Below are positions 8,035 to 16,739 of a stretch of DNA of 64,000 nt, one piece after another (within the stretch, counting starts at the first letter, position 1; each line of letters begins with the position of its first letter). The notes under the pieces are model-generated. The model was not told the origin of the DNA. It searched no databases and saw only the letters and a list, made by a program, of their open reading frames with translations. Source of the DNA: Hwangdonia lutea (GTDB lineage: Bacteria > Bacteroidota > Bacteroidia > Flavobacteriales > Flavobacteriaceae). The DNA lies in contig NZ_CP136521.1 in assembly GCF_032814565.1 (NCBI RefSeq), positions 3,754,501-3,818,500 on the forward strand, in the 5' to 3' direction. The translations under genes were made by a program, and so were the position numbers.

Positions 8035-8490
8035 TTAATTAAAATGCATTTTCATACCTTCGTGAGAATCTATAAACCCCAATCTTTTATAAAAATTCAA
8101 TGCTCTTGGCCTTTTTTTATCAGTTGTTAATTGTAACACGTGAGCGTTTCTTTGTTTTGCCCTATTTATTGCCCATTCAAACATTTTGGTTCCTAAACCT
8201 CTTCCTCGTTGATCTTTTCTAATTCTAACAGCTTCAATTTGAGCTCTAATGCCTCCACGATAAGTTAAATACTGAATAAATGATAATTGCATTGTGCCAA
8301 CAATTTCAAGTTTATCATTTTCAACAACGATAAGTTCCTGGTTGTTATCACTAGTTATATTTTCAAATGCTGCATAATAATTTTTAGGAAGAGGAACTTG
8401 AAAGTTTTCTCTTGTCTTACCTAATTCATCATCAGCAATCATTTCTACAATTGCTGTAACATCATTTCGTGTTGCTTGCTTGAATATCAT
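8035..8490 (-). CDS. GNAT-family N-acetyltransferase
   Basis: 151 residues. The acetyl-CoA-binding motif A is clear: VRIRKDQRGRGLGTKMFEWA, with R-x-x-G-x-G/A (QRGRGLG). It is followed by QLTTDKKRPRALNFYKRLGF, typical of the family's C-terminal half. It transfers an acetyl group from acetyl-CoA to a small amine or peptide; the substrate is unknown. It sits 22 bases after the PD40 lipoprotein gene's stop and just ahead of the hydrolase at 7215-8024. Confidence 0.88.
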   Translation of the reverse strand: MIFKQATRNDVTAIVEMIADDELGKTRENFQVPLPKNYYAAFENITSDNNQELIVVENDKLEIVGTMQLSFIQYLTYRGGIRAQIEAVRIRKDQRGRGLGTKMFEWAINRAKQRNAHVLQLTTDKKRPRALNFYKRLGFIDSHEGMKMHFN

Positions 8491-8512
8491 AATAATTGTA
8501 ATTGTTAGCTAG

Positions 8513-9442
8513 TTACCTAATTTTTTTAAGTAAGTTTTGCATTATAGATTTAAAATCTACCCAATAAATATCACCATAATCGTCACCTCCTCTATGGAAA
8601 AACAAATACTTGCCGTCGGGTGACACACTTGCAGCCATTTCAGTTTGATCTGTGTTAATTTTGGATCCCATATTATAAGGTTTTGTCCATGTTCCATTTT
8701 TATTAAAGCTGATGTATAAATCGCTTTCACCAAAGCCAAAGTCACTTTTAAAGTCGTATATCATATAACTTTCGTCTGGCGCTATGTATGAATGGGCTAT
8801 CCATTTGCCCGTAGAATTTATTTCACTTCCCATTCTATTAATACTTTTATATTGGCCATCTTCCTTAACCGAGTTATAAATAACCCAATCTTCTGGTGCA
8901 TCTCCTTTTTCACCAGTAGTGAAGTATAAATTACCATTTTCTGAAGACGTTAAGTACATTATTACAGATTTATCTACAAATGGTTTCCCTAAAGGAACTG
9001 GTGTACTCCAACCATTTGCATTTTTCTTACTATACCATTGGTAGAGTCCTGGTGGTTTAAGTGTATCGTTAAGTGGTCTTATGCTTCCAAAATACAGCTT
9101 ATCTCCTTTAGGGTTGATATGAGGTTCGAAATCCCATCCTTCAGTAGTTGTAAAGAACGCTGATTCTGGGCTTGACCACTTGCCATCAACAAATTTCATG
9201 GTATAAATTTCATTGTCTTTTTCTGGCTTTCTACGTGTAAAATAAATTTCGTCCATATCGGGAGTAAACGTAATGGCAAATTCGTAGCTATCGGTTGAAA
9301 TAATGTCTTCACCAAAAACCAAAGGCGTATCTGTTGGAATTTGATTACTGAGCAAAGTGAGATTTGATTTTTTACTTTCTTGGCAAGAAGTAATAAAGGC
9401 TAACAGATGTGTAAAAATGAGTAAGGTTTTTATATATTTCAT
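8513..9442 (-). CDS. PD40 (TolB-like beta-propeller) lipoprotein
   Basis: 309 residues. The N-terminus MKYIKTLLIFTHLLAFITSC is a lipoprotein signal with the acylated Cys at residue 20. The mature part repeats the PD40 pattern: FAITFTPDMDEIYFTRR, FEPHINPKGDKLYFGS, IAPDESYMIYDF and AASVSPDGKYLFFHR. These are blades of a TolB-type propeller, and such proteins act as surface or periplasmic binding scaffolds. A paralogue with the same organisation lies at 40069-40992. The gene is single, with a gap of about 75 bases to its upstream neighbour. Confidence 0.85.
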   Translation of the reverse strand: MKYIKTLLIFTHLLAFITSCQESKKSNLTLLSNQIPTDTPLVFGEDIISTDSYEFAITFTPDMDEIYFTRRKPEKDNEIYTMKFVDGKWSSPESAFFTTTEGWDFEPHINPKGDKLYFGSIRPLNDTLKPPGLYQWYSKKNANGWSTPVPLGKPFVDKSVIMYLTSSENGNLYFTTGEKGDAPEDWVIYNSVKEDGQYKSINRMGSEINSTGKWIAHSYIAPDESYMIYDFKSDFGFGESDLYISFNKNGTWTKPYNMGSKINTDQTEMAASVSPDGKYLFFHRGGDDYGDIYWVDFKSIMQNLLKKIR

Positions 9443-9518
9443 TTTCTTGTTTTTTTTAAGATTATTTTTTTAGTTTCAGGTTAATTGCAATAATAACTAA
9501 CCGTCATTTTAGACGCTA

Positions 9519-10760
9519 CTATTTTATTCGTATGTCATTAATAACCCATTCCATCATATTGTCAATTCCTTTAGAATAGCTATTCCAGTCATATTCAATC
9601 AAAACATCAGGTTGGACTCCTTGAGTGACTTTATCTTGAAATCTAAATAGTCTTTTTGAATACGTAACAATCATTCCTGAATTTGGAAGAGCAAACTGTC
9701 CCATATCTTGATAACCTGTTGGATTTGAACCAGTAGGCTCCCCAACAATCTTAGCATTGAGGATTTGTCTAAATTGTGAAGCGTTGCTTGTAGCCGCAGA
9801 GAAAGTAACTTTGTCGGTCAACATATAAACTCCAGATTTCCAATCTATACTATCAGCTAAATTTAAATAATAAGCCAAAAAAGTTCCGACAAAAAAATCT
9901 CCACCTCCATTATTTCTTAAATCGATGACCACTTGTTTTATTTGGTTTTCATTGATGTATTTTAAAACTGATTCTCCAAATTTTTCCATTTCTTCAAACG
10001 AAGGGTAGCTTTCAAATTTGATATAGATTCCTGTTGTATTGTCTATGGGACTAAACCAAAGAAAATCATACTTTGAATCTGTAGGTTTTTGTATTTCTGG
10101 AATTCGTACTTCAAAAGATTTGAAGTCTGTGTTTTCATAATAGTCTTTACTATTAATTGTATTTAATGATACTGTTGATTCTTCTCCTGAATTATCTAAA
10201 AAAGTAAAATCCGCATTGAACTCATCTTTCGTTAATTGTAATCCATACAACAATTCAGATATCATCAAATATTCACCAGTTCTAATAATTTCGGATTGTT
10301 CATTTTCTACATACTGTGCTACTTTACTGATCTCATTTACAATTTTATTTATCGATTTACCATCAATTTCCGTTACTATTTTACCTAAAAGCATCTTATG
10401 ATTATTTGTAGTTTTGATAACCCTCCATTGTCCTTCTACGTTGTAAATTTCAATTGGAAATAAATGTGTTTCGATACCTCTCAAAGAAAATGCTGTATGA
10501 CCATCTCCAATTTTTCGGGTTAATCGCATTAGGTCTATAATAATTTCTACATCACTTTTTTTGTGTAGTGTTGATTTAATTTCCTGTATTTCATTTTCAA
10601 ATTCTAATTTGCTAATGGTATTGTATAAGTCAATATGATTTTGTTCAATATTGGTCTTATAAAAATCAATATCTTCAGTCCAATTTTCTATATTTATTGA
10701 TTGTGAAAATGCACTAGCACTAACTAATAAACTTAATGTTGCAATTAATAACTTTCTCAT
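9519..10760 (-). CDS. S41-family peptidase (C-terminal processing/tricorn type)
   Basis: 413 residues with signal peptide MRKLLIATLSLLVSASAFSQ. The substrate-binding and catalytic core is visible: GDGHTAF (about 86-92), QVVIDLRNNGGGDFFVG (about 276-292), and the nucleophile segment DKVTFSAATS with Ser at about 321, followed by IVGEPTGSNPTGYQD. It probably cleaves peptides in the periplasm or at the surface. It follows the small membrane-protein gene at 10765 by 4 bases, so the two are likely cotranscribed. Confidence 0.87.
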   Translation of the reverse strand: MRKLLIATLSLLVSASAFSQSINIENWTEDIDFYKTNIEQNHIDLYNTISKLEFENEIQEIKSTLHKKSDVEIIIDLMRLTRKIGDGHTAFSLRGIETHLFPIEIYNVEGQWRVIKTTNNHKMLLGKIVTEIDGKSINKIVNEISKVAQYVENEQSEIIRTGEYLMISELLYGLQLTKDEFNADFTFLDNSGEESTVSLNTINSKDYYENTDFKSFEVRIPEIQKPTDSKYDFLWFSPIDNTTGIYIKFESYPSFEEMEKFGESVLKYINENQIKQVVIDLRNNGGGDFFVGTFLAYYLNLADSIDWKSGVYMLTDKVTFSAATSNASQFRQILNAKIVGEPTGSNPTGYQDMGQFALPNSGMIVTYSKRLFRFQDKVTQGVQPDVLIEYDWNSYSKGIDNMMEWVINDIRIK

Positions 10761-10764
10761 ATTT

Positions 10765-11157
10765 CTATTTTGTATTATAGTTTCTTATGGTTGTAACTAT
10801 TAGTAGCGTAAAAGCAATTCCAAAACCTAACACTCCAATATTAATTCCAAATAATGTTTTTTCACTGCCATCTAAATACTTCATTGAGCCACCATAAAAG
10901 TCTTGAAGTATATAGGCTAATAAAAATGCTCCTGTGATTAGTAAACCTAAAATAGCACTGATTTTTGTTTCTTTTTTAACCCAAACAAGCCATAAACATA
11001 AAATACCAATGCTAGTGTTTGTAATAAGCTGCCATACTTCATGAACCCTTACATGAGGTGTCCAGTCAGGGTTGAACACATGAGTTGTATTTATTTCTAA
11101 AAAAGGGACTATAGCAGCATAAAGAATAATGCTAAATGTGATTATTGATTTTTTCAT
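10765..11157 (-). CDS. Small integral membrane protein, unknown function
   Basis: About 130 residues and four hydrophobic segments: SIITFSIILYAAIVPF, an ITNTSIGILCLWLVWV segment, ILGLLITGAFLLAYIL and a C-terminal GIAFTLLIVTTI. A conserved-looking VRVHEVWQ lies after the first segment. I prefer the internal ATG at 11157 (MKKSIITF) because the longer start at 11175 overlaps the preceding gene. It is followed 4 bases later by the S41 peptidase gene. I cannot name the family. Confidence 0.7.
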   Translation of the reverse strand: MKKSIITFSIILYAAIVPFLEINTTHVFNPDWTPHVRVHEVWQLITNTSIGILCLWLVWVKKETKISAILGLLITGAFLLAYILQDFYGGSMKYLDGSEKTLFGINIGVLGFGIAFTLLIVTTIRNYNTK

Positions 11158-11161
11158 TAAA

Positions 11162-11459
11162 TTAATTTTTATCATATAATTTCTCAGTTGTCTTTTTAAG
11201 ACCGGCTTTAGGCAAAAATTGATCTGAGATAGTTAAGATTGTATGTAGATTATCACGAAGCCTGTTTAATTTTATTTTATCTGGATTGATAGATATTTGT
11301 AATAAATGAAGTGCTATATCAGCAAGTAACATACGTTGTTTTTCTAACCATTCATTATCATCTTTTATAACTGGATTATTTAGATAGCTAGCTTCAACTT
11401 TACTATGCAATTCCCAACTAGTGTCTATTATTTTTTTGCCGTTCTTCTTTAGTCATCAT
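11162..11459 (-). pseudogene. Small cytoplasmic protein gene with frameshift
   Basis: Read on the minus strand, ATG at 11457-11459 opens MMTKEERQKIID, but a 7-base A run (11431-11437) puts it out of frame. Removing one A restores ...IIDTSWELHSKVEASYLNNPV and the long frame that continues to 11162. The joined product is about 97 residues, helical and basic, of no family I recognise. Without correction only an 82-codon frame remains, starting at a TTG. Either the gene is broken in this genome or the homopolymer was misread. Confidence 0.55.
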
Positions 11460-11478
11460 TATAATTAAATGAGCATTA

Positions 11479-12825
11479 CTATTCTTTAATACGAGGAGTA
11501 CCTTTGTCACCTCCTTGTTCTAGCGTAACCTGTTTACCATCTTCTGAAAAAATAAAGGATACAGACTCTGCGTACATTTGCTCTAAAACAAACCGATTTT
11601 CTCCTCTATAAATTAAAGGAGCTTTAAATTCGTTTTTTATTAAATTAATAAGAGTATTATTTTCTTGTATAAGTACAGACTTATCGTTTGGATCACTTTG
11701 AGAAACATAAACACCAACAAATTTCTTCAACTCATTTTCTGATATTGCTACAGACGCATCTCCTAAAAACAATTTTAGTATTTCGGTATATATTTCGTTA
11801 ACATCTATTTTAGAACCGTTTGAAATTAATGTAAAAGACAAATTCTCCTTAGAAAAATAAATTGAAGTCGCTCTAAATTCATCAATACGTCCTCGATGTC
11901 CAAATCCCTGTCTGTCATTAGTAGTGTACCTAAAAAGCCCCATTCCATATCTATCTTTTATAGTTTTCATTAAAGTTAGGCTTTCGTCTGAAAGTATTTT
12001 TCCGGTAAGCAAGCCTTCAAAAAAAGTATTTAAATCTTTTGGTGTTGAAACTATTGAGCCAGTTCCTGTAGCAGTAGACAAATCAGTCTCAGGAAATTCA
12101 GTCCATTTTTCATCATAGTTATAAGAATACGATTCATTATCATTTATATCTATTTCTTTTCCAGAATATGTATTATTTAAGTTAAGTGGTTTACAAATTT
12201 TCTCTTGCAAAAGATTTTCATAAGAAGTGTTATACGTTTTCTCAAGAATTAATGCTAATAAAAAATAATTAGAATTGCTATATTCTCCTTTAGTATTTGG
12301 TTCAAAGTCACTTTCATACTTTGAGATTTTAGATAGCATTTCTGTAGATGAAATATATCGGGTGCGATTGTCAAAAAACCATTTATCTTTTGTAAAACTA
12401 TGGATACCACTTCTATGCTGTAATAACTGAGCAATGGTAATCTTATTCGCATTTTTCACATTCGGAAAATAGCTTTCTATAGTTTTGTTTATCTCTAGCT
12501 TATTTTCTTCAATAGCCTTAAAAATTAGTGTCGCTGTAAATGATTTAGTAACAGAGCCTATACGGTATTTGGTTTTGGCACTAGCTTTCTTTTTTGAGTT
12601 AATGTCACTAAAACCAACAGTGTTTTCGTATACTGTTTTTCCATTTTGAGAGAGTATAACACTCCCCATAAATTCATCGTTTTTATCATAAGCTTTTAAT
12701 AAGCTGTCAATTTTAACTTGATAAGTGTCTGGTTTTTGCTCTTCCGATTGAACAGATTTTTTGTTTTCTGTACAAGAAACTAGTAGTGTGATGAATGCTA
12801 CTATTAGTAAAGTTTCCTTTTTCAT
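11479..12825 (-). CDS. Serine hydrolase lipoprotein (class C beta-lactamase fold)
   Basis: 448 residues. The lipoprotein signal ends at LLVSC (Cys about 18). Catalytic motifs of the beta-lactamase/D-Ala-D-Ala peptidase-like family are in place: SVTK (Ser about 91, Lys 94), YSN (Tyr about 182) and HRG (about 310). An additional C-terminal beta domain of ~90 residues (KFVGVYVSQ..., a frequent accessory domain) follows. It is likely a periplasmic or surface esterase/peptidase rather than an antibiotic lactamase. The leader before its ATG holds TCAATCAAAAATC-like repeats shared with several island genes. Confidence 0.87.
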   Translation of the reverse strand: MKKETLLIVAFITLLVSCTENKKSVQSEEQKPDTYQVKIDSLLKAYDKNDEFMGSVILSQNGKTVYENTVGFSDINSKKKASAKTKYRIGSVTKSFTATLIFKAIEENKLEINKTIESYFPNVKNANKITIAQLLQHRSGIHSFTKDKWFFDNRTRYISSTEMLSKISKYESDFEPNTKGEYSNSNYFLLALILEKTYNTSYENLLQEKICKPLNLNNTYSGKEIDINDNESYSYNYDEKWTEFPETDLSTATGTGSIVSTPKDLNTFFEGLLTGKILSDESLTLMKTIKDRYGMGLFRYTTNDRQGFGHRGRIDEFRATSIYFSKENLSFTLISNGSKIDVNEIYTEILKLFLGDASVAISENELKKFVGVYVSQSDPNDKSVLIQENNTLINLIKNEFKAPLIYRGENRFVLEQMYAESVSFIFSEDGKQVTLEQGGDKGTPRIKE

Positions 12826-12857
12826 TTTTTTTGATTTTGATTGATTTTTGATTGATG

Positions 12858-13976
12858 TTATTGACTATATAAATAATACGAAGCAGCTAGTCCCATATTT
12901 TTATAATCGTGACCAACTCCAGGAATTATTTTAAGCTCCCAATTAAAGTCTGTATTAATCTTAGTCGCCATTTGCTTAGCTTGATAAAAAAAGAATTTTC
13001 CTCTTTCCAATCGATGGTTTCCTTGTAAATCGGCACTTTTAGATTGTAAAAAACTTCCTCCTGTTTTATTTTCGTTATCTTCCTCTCCAAGAAAAACAAC
13101 CAAGTTTTTCTTAAATGCTTTTTTAAGTAAAGCATCATTAACTGGTGTATCCTTGAGTCCAAAAGGATATGAATCACTAAAATTTGGTAATGTATAGAAA
13201 CTTGCATTAGAAGCTAAAATTTTATTAGCTTTTGTGTGTTCTTGAAACAGTACAAATCGGTGTAAAATATGTCCTCCTGCAGAATGCCCAAAAAGATTAT
13301 AGGCAGTTTGGTTAGAGTTTAATGTTTCAACAGCGGAATCAAATATGCGATCAAAATCATTGAAAAGCCATTCACTTACATTCGTATTTGAATCGAACGT
13401 TAATTTGTCCTCAAAAAGTTTAATTTTATTAGTTCCTTCTATTCTTTCAATACTGTTATTTAAATTAGAATTCTTTATTAGTCCTCCTAAATGATATTCA
13501 TCAAAGCTGTAATACTTTTTGGGATACATTGGAGATAAAATAAGAATACTGTTTTTTTCTGGCACCTCAATCCAAGAGTCTCTATATGTATCTCCATTTC
13601 TTCCAGCTCCTGGAATTACAAGTAGTATTTCAGAGTCGACTGTGAAGTTTTTTGGTTTATGATAATGCACTTCAATAGTGTTTTCTTCATTACCCATGCC
13701 GCCTTCCATAAAAAAAGATCCTGAACCCGTTTGAACCTCAACTTTATTACCGAATTGATTTTCATTTGTAATCAAATCACTTTTCTTCATTAAACTCATG
13801 CCACAATTTGAATATATCCCAGGTTTTGTATAGATTAACTCATCACATTCTAAATCACAAGGTGTACAAACATAGACAGCATTTTCTGTTTTGCAAGAAT
13901 AAAATATTACTACAAGAAAAAGCAGACATAAATATGCAAACTTCCCTTTCTGAAAAATTAAATCATTTGTTTTCAA
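12858..13976 (-). CDS. Lipoprotein alpha/beta hydrolase with N-terminal zinc-ribbon-like metal-binding motif
   Basis: 372 residues. The lipoprotein signal ends at FYSC (Cys about 28). Immediately after it comes VCTPCDLECDELIYTKPG and then CGM: Cys 37, 40, 44 and 58 in the pattern of the heavy-metal-binding (HMBD) zinc ribbon found at the N-termini of copper/efflux proteins. The rest is an alpha/beta hydrolase: oxyanion PGAGRNG, nucleophile FGHSAGG (Ser about 232), acid in LGEEDN, and His in GVGHDY near the end. The combination is unusual. The gene is 32 bases upstream of the serine hydrolase and shares its direction. Confidence 0.78.
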   Translation of the reverse strand: MKTNDLIFQKGKFAYLCLLFLVVIFYSCKTENAVYVCTPCDLECDELIYTKPGIYSNCGMSLMKKSDLITNENQFGNKVEVQTGSGSFFMEGGMGNEENTIEVHYHKPKNFTVDSEILLVIPGAGRNGDTYRDSWIEVPEKNSILILSPMYPKKYYSFDEYHLGGLIKNSNLNNSIERIEGTNKIKLFEDKLTFDSNTNVSEWLFNDFDRIFDSAVETLNSNQTAYNLFGHSAGGHILHRFVLFQEHTKANKILASNASFYTLPNFSDSYPFGLKDTPVNDALLKKAFKKNLVVFLGEEDNENKTGGSFLQSKSADLQGNHRLERGKFFFYQAKQMATKINTDFNWELKIIPGVGHDYKNMGLAASYYLYSQ

Positions 13977-14058
13977 AACCTTTGTTTTTAAAACTCAATA
14001 TTATTTTAAAAGCATTACTAAAGTTTATTTTTTACATGAGGATGGTAAACAACAGGCT

Positions 14059-14868
14059 TTACTTGTCATAGTTCTTAGATGTAAAGGATTTATGAATTAT
14101 TTTCCATTCATTTTTAATTTTCAATAACAATAAATAATCAATTGCTATCCTATTACGGTCAGGCATTAGAACCTGTATTTTTGCAAGACCTGCATTATTT
14201 TCATAATCTAATGATAAAATATTCCCTATTCGGTTATTTTTTTTGCCTTCCTTAAAATTTCCAATGTATTGTTTTCCTGGAATAATGCTCAGATTGCCAT
14301 CTTTTATATAGTATAAATTGAAATCTTGGTGAAATGCTTTTCTTAATTTATTGGGTTCTCCGTTTGCTGTTCCTTCAATGTAGTATGACAAGGTTTGTTT
14401 GATTTCTTCTAATCCTTTTTTTTCATTGGAAATTAAATCTTCAACTTCCTGATAACTTTTGAGGTTAATTATCTTATGCAATATTTTCCACTCCCCTTTT
14501 ATTTTTAGAAGTAAAAGATAATCTGTTGCTATTCTTTTTGTGTATGGGAAGTAAACTTCAACTTTTACAGAAGCGGCATCATTTTCATAATCAATAGATA
14601 TGATTCGCCCTATTCTGTTATATTTTTTTCCCTTTTCAACTCTATCAATATAACCCTTACCATCTATCACTCTTAATGTGTCTCCCTGTACTATGAAAAG
14701 TTTAAAATCTTTATGAAATGCCTCGTTTAGTATGTCAGGATTACCATTTGCTGTACCCTCTATATACTTCATTACAGCAGCGTTGATTTGCTCAATTTCT
14801 GTTTGAGCCCTTAGTTTTACAACTAAAACTAAATTAAGTATGATAAATATTATTAATGCTTTTTTCAT
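14059..14868 (-). CDS. Secreted protein with two tandem NTF2-like (lumazine-binding-type) domains
   Basis: 269 residues, signal peptide MKKALIIFIILNLVLVVKLRAQ. Two copies of the same ~115-residue domain follow. Each has [MS]x[YK]YIEGTANG, then [EKR][AK]FH[KQ]DF, a [IL][DP]GK.YI turn, NRIG.I[IL]S[IL]DYEN and a closing DYLLLLKIK.EWKI[IL]HK. This is the NTF2-like/Lumazine_bd_2 pattern duplicated head to tail. No catalytic role can be assigned. A TAnnTTTG box (14998-15005) lies about 130 bases upstream. Confidence 0.8.
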   Translation of the reverse strand: MKKALIIFIILNLVLVVKLRAQTEIEQINAAVMKYIEGTANGNPDILNEAFHKDFKLFIVQGDTLRVIDGKGYIDRVEKGKKYNRIGRIISIDYENDAASVKVEVYFPYTKRIATDYLLLLKIKGEWKILHKIINLKSYQEVEDLISNEKKGLEEIKQTLSYYIEGTANGEPNKLRKAFHQDFNLYYIKDGNLSIIPGKQYIGNFKEGKKNNRIGNILSLDYENNAGLAKIQVLMPDRNRIAIDYLLLLKIKNEWKIIHKSFTSKNYDK

Positions 14869-14997
14869 GTTTATTGTTTTTGTTAACTATTATGTTTATC
14901 AAGCTCTGAAAGCAACTTCTCTTTATTCTCTAAAAAGATTACTTTTCTATAATTTTATTTTAAACCATTAACTGCGATAATTATTGAGGGTGTGATT

Positions 14998-15005
14998 CAA
15001 AAATA
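14998..15005 (-). promoter_or_regulatory. Bacteroidota -7 promoter box for the 14059-14868 gene
   Basis: TATTTTTG on the minus strand fits TAnnTTTG. A TTG lies 17 bases further upstream, a plausible -33 element. The leader to the ATG at 14868 would be about 125 bases. There is no palindrome at the -40 position, unlike the Crp/Fnr-type promoters of this island. Confidence 0.45.
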
Positions 15006-15086
15006 GATTACAAACTTGCCTACAATTTATCCGAAAAGAATAAATATTTGTTTGAAATGGACTATTCTATCTAAGAATATTTTATT

Positions 15087-15644
15087 TTACTTTTTAACAA
15101 CAAATTCATTATATAGGTCAATTTCATATAATAATATTTCCTTATTTTCTCCTGGAAGTTGAGTTGTTCCAACTAAATTCATGTTTAGCTTATTTAAAAT
15201 TTTTTGTGAAGAAATATTTTCTTTTGAAGTTATAGCTTTTATACTTTGAATATTAAAATTTTTAAAAGCAACTTGCTTTAACCTGTTAGCTGCTTCAAAT
15301 GCATAGCCAAGCCCTTCATGTGATGGTAAAATACCGAATCCTATATCAACTCCATCAACACCACCTCTATTGTATAACCCACATACACCAATTTTTATAT
15401 CATTTTGTTTTAGAATAATTGTGTAATTAGAATAGCCTAACATCTCCAGTTGTGGAGTCATTTTACCTTCAATATAATTTTCTGCACTTTTAATTGAGAA
15501 AATATTTCTATCTCCAACATATTTTTTAAATTTTGGGGCGTTCATCATTCTAAAAATTAGTTCTGAGTCTAACTTAGTTGTAGGTTTTAAAATGAGTCTA
15601 TCTGTTTCAAATTTTTTATACATTCTTAACGTTTTATTTTTCAT
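15087..15644 (-). CDS. GNAT-family N-acetyltransferase (RimJ/RimL type)
   Basis: 185 residues from the ATG at 15644, or 178 from MYKKFETDRL at 15623, which is where homologues usually begin. ETDRLILKP at the start, DVNIGFG-like DGVDIGFGILPSHEGLGYAF (acetyl-CoA motif) and KAITSKENISSQKILNKLNM are characteristic of the RimJ/RimL-like branch. It acetylates an amino group of a protein or small molecule; the target is unknown. Three overlapping ATGs in a 7-bp tandem repeat precede it in all three frames. Confidence 0.85.
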   Translation of the reverse strand: MKNKTLRMYKKFETDRLILKPTTKLDSELIFRMMNAPKFKKYVGDRNIFSIKSAENYIEGKMTPQLEMLGYSNYTIILKQNDIKIGVCGLYNRGGVDGVDIGFGILPSHEGLGYAFEAANRLKQVAFKNFNIQSIKAITSKENISSQKILNKLNMNLVGTTQLPGENKEILLYEIDLYNEFVVKK

Positions 15645-15662
15645 TTTTCATTTTTCATTTTT
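15642..15662 (-). repeat. Heptanucleotide tandem repeat over the GNAT start codon
   Basis: Three exact copies of the 7-mer CATTTTT (plus strand). On the minus strand each unit contains an ATG (at 15658, 15651 and 15644), one in each reading frame. Only 15644 is in the GNAT frame. A change in repeat number would move the in-frame start, so a switch is possible but not shown. Confidence 0.5.
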
Positions 15663-15684
15663 AAAATTTCAATTTTTATGGTTT

Positions 15685-16029
15685 TTAAACCATAGGTTTA
15701 TTAAAATAGGCTGCCCTCTCAAAACCTCTAATATTCATAGAAATAATGGGAACATTTGGAAACATAAGCTTTAGTTCTGTTACTATAGATTTAGAAAGAT
15801 GTGCTTTTTGAGAACTCGTCCTTCCTTCCATAATATTTGCAAAAACGTGGATAAAATCGTCCTTGGAATTCCCAATATTGTAATGTTTAAAAGGGTTGAT
15901 TCTTACCTTAATATCTCCTTTATCAAAAAGCTGTGTTAATTCTGCTGTATCATAAACTTTTTGCATAATGTCATTTGGAGATTTTTGTGAAATAATATTT
16001 TCGGAGCAGTCTATTATAAAATGTGGCAT
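15685..16029 (-). CDS. 5-carboxymethyl-2-hydroxymuconate isomerase-like tautomerase
   Basis: 114 residues beginning MPHFIIDCSENI, so that removal of Met exposes the catalytic Pro1 of the tautomerase superfamily. The remainder (HVFANIMEGRTSSQKAHLSK, then ELKLMFPNVPIISMNIRGFE) fits the CHMI (HpaF-like) subfamily in order and length. It would interconvert enol and keto acids in aromatic-compound degradation, although no other gene of that pathway is nearby. It is downstream of the DoxX/FMN reductase genes, separated by 177 bases with no other credible gene on the minus strand. Confidence 0.85.
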   Translation of the reverse strand: MPHFIIDCSENIISQKSPNDIMQKVYDTAELTQLFDKGDIKVRINPFKHYNIGNSKDDFIHVFANIMEGRTSSQKAHLSKSIVTELKLMFPNVPIISMNIRGFERAAYFNKPMV

Positions 16030-16206
16030 AACTATTTATTTAATATTTCGAAAAAAAACTTTTCATTTCAACAAAGATGCTTTTTATCAAAAAATGACTA
16101 TTGTTGGAAAAGGAGCAATATTTGTTCTAAAAGAATTTTTGGCTAAAAACACAACCCTTGCATTTGGATTTCTATGTACTATTAACCTCGTAATTTTTAT
16201 TAAACT

Positions 16207-16737
16207 TTAGAGTGCTTTAGAAAAATTATTTATTTTTTCTTGAATTTCGTTTTTGAAATTTCTATCTGTTATTTGACCATCATTGAATTTATCATAAAAC
16301 GAAGGCAAGGAAAACGTCTCAACAATTTTAGCACCCATAAACGGGAAGTCGGCTCTTGCAGATTGTAATACGGTTGCTCCACCTCTGCCTCCTGGTGAGG
16401 TTGCCATTAATAGCATAGGCTTCTCTCTCCATATTTTCATATTTACACGAGATAACCAATCGATAGTATTTTTAAATACAGCTGCATAAGATCCATTATG
16501 TTCTGCAAGAGATACTATAAATCCTTCGGCAGTATTTAGTAACTCGTCTAGTCTTTTTACGGCAGTAGGAATGCCATTTTCTGCTTCAAAATCAACGCCA
16601 TAAATCGGTAGTATAAAATCGTTTAAATCGATAGTAATTAATTCTACGTTTTCTAATAAACTCGTGGTATAAGTGATTAAACTTTTATTAATTGATTTTT
16701 GGCTATTACTACCTACAATTGTGATTATTTTTTTCAT
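16207..16737 (-). CDS. NAD(P)H-dependent FMN reductase
   Basis: 176 residues. Flavodoxin-like fold with the phosphate-binding loop VGSNSQKSINKSL near the N-terminus, the SLAEHNGSYAAVFKNTIDW motif (about 96-114) that defines this family, and SPGGRGGATVLQSARADF (about 133-150). It reduces FMN or quinone-type acceptors with NAD(P)H. Only 2 bases separate it from the DoxX gene. Together with the barrel and Crp/Fnr genes this is one half of the duplicated module seen again at 33.2-36.8 kb. Confidence 0.92.
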   Translation of the reverse strand: MKKIITIVGSNSQKSINKSLITYTTSLLENVELITIDLNDFILPIYGVDFEAENGIPTAVKRLDELLNTAEGFIVSLAEHNGSYAAVFKNTIDWLSRVNMKIWREKPMLLMATSPGGRGGATVLQSARADFPFMGAKIVETFSLPSFYDKFNDGQITDRNFKNEIQEKINNFSKAL

Positions 16738-16739
16738 TA

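Noticed and set aside
9488-9495. TATTATTG box upstream of the 8513-9442 lipoprotein gene
   Set aside because: Only 7/8 to TAnnTTTG and no palindrome at -40. Such near-matches are frequent in AT-rich DNA.
11479-12825. Antibiotic-resistance beta-lactamase
   Set aside because: SxxK/YxN/HxG are shared by a large esterase/peptidase group; the lipid anchor and extra C-terminal domain fit that group better than a class C lactamase.
15968-16210. Plus-strand open frame of 80 codons overlapping the CHMI-like gene start
   Set aside because: Its first half is antisense to the isomerase gene. The second half (from an ATG near 16093) is hydrophobic but has no promoter box and no recognisable motif; treated as chance.
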